Below are positions 1 through 6,061 of a DNA stretch of 8,056 nucleotides, in pieces. Source of the stretch: Anaerolineae bacterium (GTDB lineage: Bacteria > Chloroflexota > Anaerolineae > E26-bin7). The DNA is taken from positions 2,062 to 10,117 of the forward strand of contig JAOZOT010000098.1 in assembly GCA_029933115.1 (NCBI GenBank). The letters run 5' to 3'. A program made the translations under genes and the position numbers. Every line of letters begins with the position of its first letter. Position 1 is the first letter of the stretch. The notes beneath the pieces are model-generated. The model was given only the letters and a program-made list of their open reading frames with translations, did no database searches and was not told the origin of the DNA.

Positions 1-1785
1 GGGCAAAGCCAGGTACTCCTCCTCGAAAGCGCCGCGCACGGCGGTAGGCTGCTCCACCAGATTGGTCACCTCCTCGAGGAGTGCCGGATCGGCGGGGATT
101 CGTCCACCCACTTCGGCCGCCAGTCGGTTTATCTGCTGCTCGATGCTGGCCCGGCGCTCACCCGCATCCACGACGATGGAATTGGCAGCCATCACCTCAA
201 AATAGTGAGCCGCATTTTTGATGACCAACTCAGGCGAACCCAGCGGCCGCAATCCGCGCGAGGTGCACCCGCTCTGAACACCGGCGTACTCGAAAGGGAT
301 CACCTGCTCACCCAAGAGGGCCACCAGCCAGCGGATGGGGCGAGAGAAAGCCACCCCTGACTCGTTCCAGCGCATGGTCATATTAAAGCGCAAGGAGGCG
401 ATTAGCCAGGGCAGCAGCTTGGCCAAGACCTCGGGTGCGGGCTTGCCCTCCTCGACTTTGGTCGCCACCACGTACTGCCCCCCGTCAATTTCCCGCACTT
501 CCAGGTCGTCAACGCCGATGCCCTGTCCTCTGGCAAAGCCCTGAGCCGCTTTGGTCGGTTTGCCCTGGGCATCGTAGGCCACTTTGGCCGGCGGGCCCTT
601 GACCAGCTTTTCCCGGTCCTGTTGCTTGGGAGCCAGATCCTCAACGTAAACCACCAGCCGCCGTGGGGTGCCCGTCACTTGTATTTCACCGTGCTCCAGT
701 CGCGCTTCAGCCAGCAGCTTTGGCATCCGCTCTCTGAGTTGCTCGATGGCCGAGGTCAAATCTCCGGCGGGTAGTTCCTCCGTCCCGATTTCCAACAAGA
801 GCGGCAACGAGTCAATGAGTTCTGAGTCAATGGGGTGGGTCGTGCTTTGTTGACCTGTTGACCCATTGACCCATTGCCTCGCCGCATCTTTCACTACCCA
901 TGCGCGCTTCAGGCCGGGGAAGCCCATCTCCTCTCGCTGTTTCACATAGGCTTGAGCCACCTGTCGCGCCAGGTCACGCATCCGGGCGAAGTAGTGCGCC
1001 CGCTCGGTGACCCCAATCGCCCCTCGCGTGTCCAGCACGTTGAAGGTATGAGAGCAGCGAAGGACATAGTCGTGGGCCGGAATGACCAGGCCCCGGGCCA
1101 AGGCGTTGCGGGCCTCATCCTCGTACATGCGGAAGAGCTGGGTCAGGGCCTCCACGTCAGCTTGCTCGAAGGCGTAAGTGCAATGCTCGATCTCCTGGGC
1201 CAGCAGGATGTCGCCGTAGCTGAGTCCCGCGCCCCAGTCAATCTCCCACACGCTGCGCACACCCTGCAGGAACATGACGATGCGCTCCAGGCCATAGGTT
1301 AGCTCCACAGAGACCGGGTCGAGGGGGAAACCGCCGGCCTGCTGAAAATAGGTGTACTGGCTGATCTCCAACCCATCCAACCAAACCTCCCAGCCCAGGC
1401 CCCAGGCTCCCAAGGCCGGGCTCTCCCAGTTGTCCTCGACGAAGCGGATGTCATGTTCGCGGGGGTTGATGCCCAGAGCCTCCAGGCTCTTGAGGTAGAG
1501 CTCCTGGGGGTTGCCGGGGTCAGGCTTCAGGATGACCTGGTATTGGATGTGCATTTGCATCCGATTGGGGTTTTCGCCGTAGCGGCCATCGTCGGGGCGG
1601 TACGACGGCTCCACGTAACCCACGTTCCAAGGCTCCGGTCCCAGCACACGCAGCACTGTGGCGGGGTTCATAGTGCCGGCTCCCACCTTCTCGCTGTACG
1701 GTTGCCAGATGATGCATCCCTGGTCGGCCCAAAAATGTTCCAGGCGCATGATGACTTGTTGGAAGGTCAGTGATTTTTCGCCCAT
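1..1785 (-). CDS. glyQS: Fused glycyl-tRNA synthetase GlyQS (alpha + beta), partial at left edge
   Basis: Charges tRNA-Gly with glycine using ATP, in the cytoplasm. The ATG at 1785 opens 595 codons that run off the left edge without a stop. Residues 1 to about 290 are a complete alpha subunit, a class II synthetase core. They show VGAGTMNPAT, then a motif-2 region with RPDDGRYGENPNRMQ, then IRFVEDNWESPALGAWGLGWEVW, and motif 3 with ELTYGLERIVMFLQGV. After a low-complexity linker (about 300-320) the beta part begins with LLLEIGTEELPAG, the usual start of GlyS. The rest of beta, including the anticodon-binding end, lies outside. Separate alpha and beta genes are the common bacterial form; single-chain fusions are known in Chlamydia and some other lineages. 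An AGGA nine bases before the ATG is the likely ribosome site and lies inside hicA, whose stop is one base upstream, so translation is probably coupled. Identification is secure. Confidence 0.96.
   Translation of the reverse strand, partial: MGEKSLTFQQVIMRLEHFWADQGCIIWQPYSEKVGAGTMNPATVLRVLGPEPWNVGYVEPSYRPDDGRYGENPNRMQMHIQYQVILKPDPGNPQELYLKSLEALGINPREHDIRFVEDNWESPALGAWGLGWEVWLDGLEISQYTYFQQAGGFPLDPVSVELTYGLERIVMFLQGVRSVWEIDWGAGLSYGDILLAQEIEHCTYAFEQADVEALTQLFRMYEDEARNALARGLVIPAHDYVLRCSHTFNVLDTRGAIGVTERAHYFARMRDLARQVAQAYVKQREEMGFPGLKRAWVVKDAARQWVNGSTGQQSTTHPIDSELIDSLPLLLEIGTEELPAGDLTSAIEQLRERMPKLLAEARLEHGEIQVTGTPRRLVVYVEDLAPKQQDREKLVKGPPAKVAYDAQGKPTKAAQGFARGQGIGVDDLEVREIDGGQYVVATKVEEGKPAPEVLAKLLPWLIASLRFNMTMRWNESGVAFSRPIRWLVALLGEQVIPFEYAGVQSGCTSRGLRPLGSPELVIKNAAHYFEVMAANSIVVDAGERRASIEQQINRLAAEVGGRIPADPALLEEVTNLVEQPTAVRGAFEEEYLALP
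845..884. repeat. 8-bp tandem repeat inside the GlyQ-GlyS linker
   Basis: Plus-strand octamers in phase: ctttgttg, acctgttg, acccattg, acccattg, cctcgccg. They lie in frame in glyQS and encode about residues 301-314, exactly between the alpha and beta parts, where an unconserved linker is expected. Related words in inverted orientation (gtcaatgagt and gtcaatgggg) occur at 811-836. The same octamer family forms the array at 7973-8052. Confidence 0.75.
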
Positions 1786-1786
1786 T

Positions 1787-2029
1787 TCACAACATCCTAA
1801 TCAACTTCTTTTTTGACTCTCCTGTCGCTCGACTGACAGCCGTTAGGATATCGCTCAGGGTGCCTTTGGCCATCGTTCGATGAGCTGGCACGGTAATGTG
1901 GTGCTCTCCCTCGGGAGTGATCAGGCGCAGCCGAATATGGCTCCCACGCTGGCGGACGACTTCATACCCCAATTGCTCGAGGAGCTTCACCACCTCGTGT
2001 CCGCTAACTTGAGGCAGCTTGGGTGGCAC
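1787..2029 (-). CDS. hicA: HicA-family mRNA interferase toxin
   Basis: Small toxin of a type II toxin-antitoxin pair. HicA proteins have a double-stranded-RNA-binding-like fold and cleave mRNA and tmRNA. The 80-aa product has the expected order: KLPQVSGHEVVKLLEQLGYE, then RQRGSHIRLR with the conserved GSH whose histidine is the catalytic residue in the family, then HITVPAH, MAKGTLSDIL and a short basic tail. I chose the GTG at 2029 because GGAGGT sits six bases before it and the family profile begins there. An ATG at 2089 in the same frame would add 20 serine-rich residues that look like read-through of hicB. The gene overlaps hicB by 26 bases and its TGA is one base from the glyQS ATG. Length and motifs fit an intact toxin. 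Confidence 0.88.
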   Translation of the reverse strand: MPPKLPQVSGHEVVKLLEQLGYEVVRQRGSHIRLRLITPEGEHHITVPAHRTMAKGTLSDILTAVSRATGESKKKLIRML

Positions 2030-2249
2030 GGGGCACCTCCATCGTGGGTAGCGGAAGCACGAACTCGAAGAGGACAAGGAGATGCACACGTTCTCCTCGC
2101 CTCAGGACCTCTTCAAAGTGCAACTCGGCAGCTTCGCGAATGTTGTTCATTAGTGCGTCGAGAGTAGCCCCCTGAGTGAAAACGTCAGCGCCAATGCCCC
2201 GAGCGCACCAGTACTCGCCATCGAAATAGGCCTCAAATTTGGCCAACAT
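2004..2249 (-). CDS. hicB: HicB-like antitoxin (short form)
   Basis: Likely antitoxin that binds and neutralises the HicA encoded just downstream. The N-terminal part, MLAKFEAYFDGEYWCARGIG, has the HicB layout: a beta strand, an acidic turn, then a second strand ending in a small residue. It continues with VFTQGATLDALMNNIREAAELH, the typical helix of the partial RNase-H fold. I use the ATG at 2249 because GGAG lies seven bases before it; an ATG at 2270 would add seven residues of no family resemblance. The 81-residue product ends soon after the fold (LFEFVLPLP and a short tail) and I see no helix-turn-helix or ribbon-helix-helix, so it may neutralise without binding DNA. Antitoxin-before-toxin order with overlap suits a co-translated pair. 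The fold is less certain than HicA, but context supports it. Confidence 0.78.
   Translation of the reverse strand: MLAKFEAYFDGEYWCARGIGADVFTQGATLDALMNNIREAAELHFEEVLRRGERVHLLVLFEFVLPLPTMEVPRATQAASS
2034..2042 (-). promoter_or_regulatory. Ribosome-binding site that fixes the hicA start
   Basis: On the minus strand the bases before the GTG at 2029 read ATGGAGGTGCCCC. The GGAGG at 2040-2036 is near-perfect Shine-Dalgarno sequence at normal spacing. It favours GTG 2029 over the upstream ATG at 2089, which lies inside hicB. Confidence 0.7.
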
Positions 2250-2339
2250 TTTATCTCTCCATCTCACCATTAAATTGTGGGGCGCGCAGGCAGGTCAGCC
2301 ACCGTCGTCTTTCCTCCTCCAAGCCTTACCATTCCATGT

Positions 2340-2440
2340 AGTCTCAGTAGACCGCAACTCTTGCTCGTAGTGGGCGCTTCAGCGCCTCAAAGACGCACTG
2401 AAGTGCGCACTACAAACCTCAATTGCGCTCTACTGAGTCT
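2340..2440. repeat. 101-bp imperfect palindrome, mobile-repeat-like
   Basis: The two arms are inverted around a three-base AAA centre at 2389-2391. The outer ends agtctcagtag (2340-2350) and ctactgagtct (2430-2440) match at 10 of 11 positions. The inner arms are gtagtgggcgcttcagcgc and gcactgaagtgcgcactac. The left middle segment (ccgcaactcttgctc) pairs only partly. It lies between the end of the nucleotidyltransferase gene and the start of hicB and would fold into one long hairpin in RNA. There is no T-run, so a rho-independent terminator is not evident. The form suits a small non-coding palindromic repeat (MITE- or REP-like). The flanks 2250-2339 and 2441-2510 hold nothing I recognise apart from the hicB leader. 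Confidence 0.8.
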
Positions 2441-2510
2441 CGTTCCACAGTGTGTGACTGGCGATCGGCAATGGCTCCTCGCTTCCAGGCCCCGGCAAAT
2501 TCGGCAAAGG

Positions 2511-3329
2511 TCATGCCATACTCAACTGCCCCAACTCCATCCGACACCGAATCAAAAAGTCCTCCGCCGCAGCCCGGGTTTCGGGCGATACCCGGTCGGG
2601 AAGTGAGCTGCGCTCATAAGCCGTCTCCAATCGGGGACGGAGGCTCTCGATCTCGCGCAGATAGGGCGTGTCGTCCACCAGGAGAGCGTCCTCGCCCCCC
2701 ACCTTGCGGGCCACCAACTCGTCAACTCCCCTCAGGTGGAAGTACTCGTTCAAGCGGTTGATGTTTGCCTCCAGGCGGCCTGTCTCCAGCACCATGATGC
2801 CGGTCATGGCCACGCGGTATTGATAGAGCAGGCCCTTCACCCGTTTGGTGCCCACATTGCGATATATTTTCTCCTGGCCGGTGAAAAAACCTCGATAGTG
2901 GTAGTAGAGTCGCCGGATGATGCACTTTTGAGCTATCTCTTTCAACTCGTCGTGCCAGGCGGAGGTGACCAGCACCAACGGCGAGAATATCTGCTCCAGC
3001 ACATAGCCATTGCCCTTCAGAGCCAGGTGTAGGGCTTTGCCAATGTCATGAGAGACAAAGTCGGCAAAAAGGCCGGGCGGCTTTCGCTCGGCCCTGACGG
3101 TGACACCGGACATACGATCCCAGCTTCCACCTTTGAGAGTGGCCACAATCACATCTCGCAGTGGGAGAACGTGTGAGGCACGAATGTCGTAGTCGCTGTC
3201 ATCGCTCGGAAAGCCGTACAAATCAGCCCCGCTGAGGGTGGCAAAGATGCAGGGGTAAGAAATCACCGCCTGGGTGAATTCCAACAACTGTGTTTTGTCG
3301 TCGCGCCAGTCCCTGGGCTGCAACTGCAT
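2511..3329 (-). CDS. RlaP/YcgL-type nucleotidyltransferase-superfamily protein
   Basis: The 272-aa protein belongs to the DNA polymerase beta-like nucleotidyltransferase superfamily and most resembles the RlaP/YcgL group, whose substrate is not established to my knowledge. Residues 33-50 read SGADLYGFPSDDSDYDIR: a modified helix-turn glycine motif (G-A-D-L-Y-G) followed by the paired metal-binding aspartates D46 and D48. A further acidic stretch, LFADFVSHDIGKAL at about residues 87-100, could give the third carboxylate. The rest is helical and rich in Arg and Tyr (RRLYYHYRGFF, KRVKGLLYQYRVA). The ATG at 3329 has GGGAG five bases upstream. It follows recO and a tiny ORF on the same strand and probably shares their transcript. 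The superfamily call is firm; the family call is good but from memory of the motif; the reaction is unknown. Confidence 0.8.
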   Translation of the reverse strand: MQLQPRDWRDDKTQLLEFTQAVISYPCIFATLSGADLYGFPSDDSDYDIRASHVLPLRDVIVATLKGGSWDRMSGVTVRAERKPPGLFADFVSHDIGKALHLALKGNGYVLEQIFSPLVLVTSAWHDELKEIAQKCIIRRLYYHYRGFFTGQEKIYRNVGTKRVKGLLYQYRVAMTGIMVLETGRLEANINRLNEYFHLRGVDELVARKVGGEDALLVDDTPYLREIESLRPRLETAYERSSLPDRVSPETRAAAEDFLIRCRMELGQLSMA

Positions 3330-3365
3330 TGGTTCTCCCGATCACTTTCAGTTCAGCACTTACTG

Positions 3366-3431
3366 TTACAAAGTGGTTTCCAACTTCTGCATCCACTCAT
3401 TGATCTCCTTGAGACGGTAGTCCCATTCCAT
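3366..3431 (-). CDS. Possible 21-aa peptide between recO and the nucleotidyltransferase
   Basis: The ORF reads MEWDYRLKEINEWMQKLE followed by TTL and TAA. The ATG lies nine bases after the recO stop, and AGGAAG, starting inside the recO TAG, sits at suitable spacing before it. The peptide is strongly amphipathic and charged (W3, W13, alternating E/K), as a single helix would be, and does not look like random out-of-frame sequence. It could be a genuine small protein, a translational-coupling leader for the gene that starts at 3329, or the remaining start of a longer lost gene. I recognise no homologue. Confidence is low because any 66-base ORF can arise by chance. Confidence 0.35.
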   Translation of the reverse strand: MEWDYRLKEINEWMQKLETTL

Positions 3432-3440
3432 CGCATCTTC

Positions 3441-4211
3441 CTACTCACTCATCTCTCGTTGCAATCTTTGCAGGAACTCCACCGATTTCAGGTTGCGCTC
3501 CAGAATGTATGTGATGTAGCGCCGCATTGTCTCTTCCAGTTCGGCGTGCAACGAACGGCCAATACGCAGTCGCCGACACAGCTCATAACGATTGGTCTGC
3601 ATGAAGCGCAGGACCTTGAGAGCCGGCATGGAAATCTCTCTAGCGTCCCTCTGCCCTTCACCGCAGCGAGGGCAAAGGAGGCCCCCGCTGGCCGGGCTGA
3701 AAAAGGGAGTAGCCCCAGGCTCGATTTCTGCTCGGCAGGCCAGGCAGTGAAACAATTGGGGCCGATAGCCGACCAGGGCCAGAAGTCGCAGTTCGTAGAA
3801 GCGGGCCGTCAAATCGAGGTCAACGTCCTCACAGAGCCAGCCCAACATGGCCAGGAGCAGGTTGAAGAGAAGGCGGTTCTCCACACCTTCTCCCACGAAG
3901 CGGTCCAGCAGTTCGGCGGCGTAATAGGCCCACCCGGTGCGTAGCAGATCCTCGCGCAGGGGGCGAAAGGAGTGAATAGTCTCGGCTTGGGTCACGATGT
4001 CCAGGTTGCGTCCTTTGGCCACGAGCAAGCGGCTGTGGGTGAAGAGCTCCAAGTGGCCGCTTTTGCGGCTGGCGGGCTTGCGCACCCCTTTGGCGATGAC
4101 CCGCAGCTTGCCCCATTCGGGGGTGTAGAGCGTCAGCAGGCGGTCGGCTTCGCCAAAGTCGCTCCGCTTCAGGACAATGGCTTCGGTTCGATAAAGGCGC
4201 TCCCTGCCCAC
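3441..4211 (-). CDS. recO: DNA repair protein RecO
   Basis: RecO works with RecR (and RecF) to load RecA on SSB-coated single-stranded DNA during gap repair, and can anneal complementary strands. The 256-aa product has the normal size. The N-terminal OB-fold opens with LYRTEAIVLKRSDFGEADRL, followed by KLRVIAKGVRKPASRKSGHLE, typical of the family. The helical domain begins near residue 85 (YYAAELLDRF). A zinc finger lies at about residues 157-183: CLAC, a spacer, then CPRC. The start is GTG at 4211, preceded by a G-rich run (GGGGGGA) four bases away; no better start gives the family N-terminus. It begins ten bases after the mazG-like stop, so the two form an operon under the promoter at 4598-4626. 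Identification is secure. Confidence 0.95.
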   Translation of the reverse strand: MGRERLYRTEAIVLKRSDFGEADRLLTLYTPEWGKLRVIAKGVRKPASRKSGHLELFTHSRLLVAKGRNLDIVTQAETIHSFRPLREDLLRTGWAYYAAELLDRFVGEGVENRLLFNLLLAMLGWLCEDVDLDLTARFYELRLLALVGYRPQLFHCLACRAEIEPGATPFFSPASGGLLCPRCGEGQRDAREISMPALKVLRFMQTNRYELCRRLRIGRSLHAELEETMRRYITYILERNLKSVEFLQRLQREMSE

Positions 4212-4221
4212 ACTGTCCCCC

Positions 4222-4530
4222 CTACCCTCCCCGCACCGTATTGTATTTGTATGGTCGTTCCCAATTCATGGCCATCTTACGCCGGTAGATGGCCTCGGCG
4301 TCAAGGCCCAGAGCCGAGAGAAGATGCAGGATACGGATGATGGCGTCAATCAATTCTTCGCCTACGGCTTCCAAGGGCTGTCCCTTCTTGTAGCAGTCGG
4401 TCGCTTCAGAGACCTCGGTGTGGATCAGGGCCAGCATCTCCCAGATGCGCTCTGGGTCCGCCGAAAAGCCCTTGGCGTCGCACAGGGCTCTGACCTCAGC
4501 CATCTTGACATTCAATCCCTCTGGCTCCAT
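4222..4530 (-). CDS. MazG-like NTP pyrophosphohydrolase
   Basis: A 102-aa all-alpha pyrophosphohydrolase of the MazG/dUTPase superfamily. Such enzymes hydrolyse NTPs or dNTPs to the monophosphate and pyrophosphate, often removing damaged nucleotides. The metal-binding signature is present: E39-V-S-E42 in LALIHTEVSEATDCYKKG, and E59-L-I-D62 in VGEELIDAIIRILHLL, separated by the usual spacing. It is one MazG domain only, with no second copy, so it matches the short MazG-like proteins rather than the long housekeeping MazG. The ATG at 4530 has GAGGAG four bases before it. The stop is ten bases from recO, and a strong promoter lies about 60 bases upstream, so this is the first gene of the unit. 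The true substrate cannot be read from the sequence. Confidence 0.85.
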   Translation of the reverse strand: MEPEGLNVKMAEVRALCDAKGFSADPERIWEMLALIHTEVSEATDCYKKGQPLEAVGEELIDAIIRILHLLSALGLDAEAIYRRKMAMNWERPYKYNTVRGG

Positions 4531-4597
4531 TTTGCTCCTCTTGCCCCACCGCGATTAAATGCAGAGCTACTCCCCATAACTTCAAAGTGATTTTATT

Positions 4598-4626
4598 ATT
4601 ATACCACCGCGCTATTGAGGATGCAA
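4598..4626 (-). promoter_or_regulatory. sigma70-type promoter of the mazG-like/recO unit
   Basis: Minus strand: -35 TTGCAT (4626-4621), a 17-bp spacer, and a perfect -10 TATAAT (4603-4598). Transcription would start near 4591 and leave a leader of about 60 bases before the ATG at 4530. The -35 is identical to that of the promoter at 7818-7846. Confidence 0.75.
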
Positions 4627-4890
4627 ATAGCAGGGCCTGGTTACTTGCGGGTATAGCCCAGAAGCGTCGGTAGCTTTGGACTGGATGACCCTTGTAGGTC
4701 ATCCTGAGTTGCCCTCCCGTTTTATGTCCACTCCCTGACTCTTTTGGGAGCAGAGCTGGGGCAGGAACCACCGACTGCCTTTCGTCCTGTCAGCGCCGAC
4801 CAGCTCCAAACCTTTGACATCCTGGTGGCTTCAGCCCAGTATGAGATATCGCCAACCGAAATGCCAACTGCCCCATCCGCTGCTGCAAAC
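4627..4890. other. Gene-free spacer between the promoter and the terminator
   Basis: No ORF here has a plausible start, ribosome site or recognisable product on either strand. No tRNA or riboswitch fold was seen. It contains one perfect 8-bp hairpin (listed separately at 4683-4704). It could hold decayed sequence left by the neighbouring insertion, but I cannot show that. Confidence 0.5.
4683..4704. repeat. Perfect 8-bp inverted repeat
   Basis: ggatgacc, a six-base loop (cttgta), ggtcatcc. It lies upstream of the promoter at 4598-4626 and has no T-run on either side, so it is not an obvious terminator. It could be an operator-like site or part of a small dispersed repeat. Confidence 0.5.
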
Positions 4891-4916
4891 AAAAAGCCCT
4901 CTCCTATAGAGGGCTT
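4887..4916 (-). terminator. Rho-independent terminator, minus strand
   Basis: Read on the minus strand: AAGCCCTCT, loop ATAGG, AGAGGGCTT, then TTTGTTT. That is a 9-bp perfect stem with a five-base loop and a T-rich tail. It lies about 95 bases beyond the transposase stop and would end transcripts that come from the right, insulating the mazG-like/recO promoter. Confidence 0.8.
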
Positions 4917-4932
4917 CTCTGGTACGAGAAGG

Positions 4933-4953
4933 TGCCGATCAGATCACTCGGCA
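4933..4953. repeat. Short inverted repeat near the insertion-sequence end
   Basis: tgccga, nine-base loop, tcggca. It lies between the terminator and the transposase stop. It may belong to the end of the insertion sequence, but no matching copy was found at the other end near 6061. Evidence is weak. Confidence 0.3.
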
Positions 4954-5009
4954 TGGGATTCACTCCTCTTCCTCGCACTCGCGTTTTATGTACAGTAGTT
5001 TTGCAGATT

Positions 5010-6058
5010 TTACAATCGCATAGCCGGCTGAAGGGCCTGGCGGATCTCATTGCGCGTTGCACCAGCCTCAATCTGGTCGAAGATCCAGTCCAATAGCCCT
5101 TCCCAATGGGACTGGCGTATCTGCTGCCGGGCTTGACCGAGCGTCAGGCGTTCTTCCCAGATACGATAATGAGCGGCGCGCACCTCGTCCAGGAACCGGT
5201 AGAGGCACAAGCCCAGCGCCCAGAAACGGAGGATGCCACGCGCCGAGCGCATCTGATAATGGTCGCTGCCCATCAACTCCTTGAAGTCGGCAAACAAGAC
5301 TTCGATGTCCCAACGCCGAGCAGCGTGGCCGACGACTTGTTCCAAGGTGTCATCCGGCCGGCTGGTAGCCCAATAGCGTGTGTGCTCCAAGTCATCGTCG
5401 GGGTCGAGCTTCACGATGAGCACCTGGCAGGGGCCCAGTCCGCGCACCCACGTCTTGACCAGATGGGCATACACCACCTTGTCGCCTTCCTCCGTCGGCC
5501 AGAGGACTTCGCAGAAGTCCTCTGGCGTCAGGTCGGCGGCGTACTCGCGCACCTTCACCCACCGCCGTGTGCCATCGGGATCAATCAGCCGCATCACCCG
5601 GTTAGACTTCAACCCCCCGGTGACATTCCAACCCCGTCGTTGGGCTGCCCGCCAGATGCGCTTGGCCATGTACCGGCAATCAATCAGCACGTGAGTGTGG
5701 GTGCCCGGTGGCAGCTCGAAGGTGGCCACACGGGACGACCTCGCCGACGCGAACGGCGAGCGCGCTGCTCGGCATGGGCCTCTGCCACCAACGGAGCAAC
5801 CTGCTCGTAGAAGTGAGCCTGACGCACAGCCGTCAGTTCATCTACCGACCACGGAGCCACCCGCAGAAAGTAGCACAAGCCGAAGATGGTCACACCGACC
5901 GCCATGTGGCGCAGCAAAGCCGACGGCGTGCGTCGTTCGTCACAATGCACCAGTCCCAGCAGTACGGTCACAAAGTACTTCCACTGGGGCAGACTGAAGA
6001 CATCGCTGAACAAACGCAAGTACTGCGCCAGACGCGCATCTGTGTACTTATCTGCGCC
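5010..6058 (-). pseudogene. Broken DDE transposase, IS4/IS701 superfamily
   Basis: Two pieces of one transposase lie in different frames. The N-terminal piece (about 6058-5735) reads GADKYTDARLAQYL, then RLFSDVFSLPQWKYFVTVLL, and ends in a basic run RSRRRGRP. Only GGG CCC lies between its first codon and a TGA at 6067-6065, with no ATG or GTG, so the gene start is missing. The C-terminal piece (5729-5010) opens with VATFELPPGTHTHVLIDCRY and holds the second catalytic Asp (VLID), a GLKSNR strand, and the glutamate motif RRWDIEVLFADFKELMGS with YQMRSARG after it. The central region with the first Asp (usually a D-D-T context) is absent, so roughly 100 or more residues have been lost at the join, together with a frame change. 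Active enzyme is not expected. The superfamily is clear; choosing between IS4 and IS701 is tentative. Confidence 0.85.
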
Positions 6059-6061
6059 GGG
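5010..6061 (-). mobile_element. Decayed insertion sequence, IS4/IS701-like
   Basis: A GC-rich block that begins abruptly at about 6061 inside the HEPN-like gene and ends somewhere past the transposase stop at 5010. I could not find convincing terminal inverted repeats or a target duplication. The left boundary is therefore approximate; the element may extend to about 4890. Confidence 0.65.

Noticed and set aside
874..1302. 142-codon plus-strand ORF
   Set aside because: It lies wholly antisense to the conserved alpha domain of glyQS, has no recognisable product and reflects high-GC codon bias.
2030..2089. Longer HicA with ATG at 2089
   Set aside because: The extra 20 residues are serine-rich hicB sequence in another frame; the GTG at 2029 has an excellent ribosome site and the family N-terminus.
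2250..2340. Promoter for hicBA-glyQS with TTTAAT at the end of the leader
   Set aside because: The possible -10 has no acceptable -35 at normal spacing, so I could not support it.
2511..3329. Aminoglycoside nucleotidyltransferase (drug resistance)
   Set aside because: Only the general polymerase-beta motif is shared; the GADLYG and DSDYDIR context fits RlaP/YcgL better, and the neighbours are repair genes.
4531..5009. tRNA gene or riboswitch in the 480-bp gap
   Set aside because: The hairpins found (4683-4704, 4894-4916, 4933-4953) are separate simple stems; no cloverleaf or conserved aptamer core was seen.
5106..5810. 234-codon plus-strand ORF
   Set aside because: It is antisense to the transposase, whose motifs are unmistakable on the minus strand.
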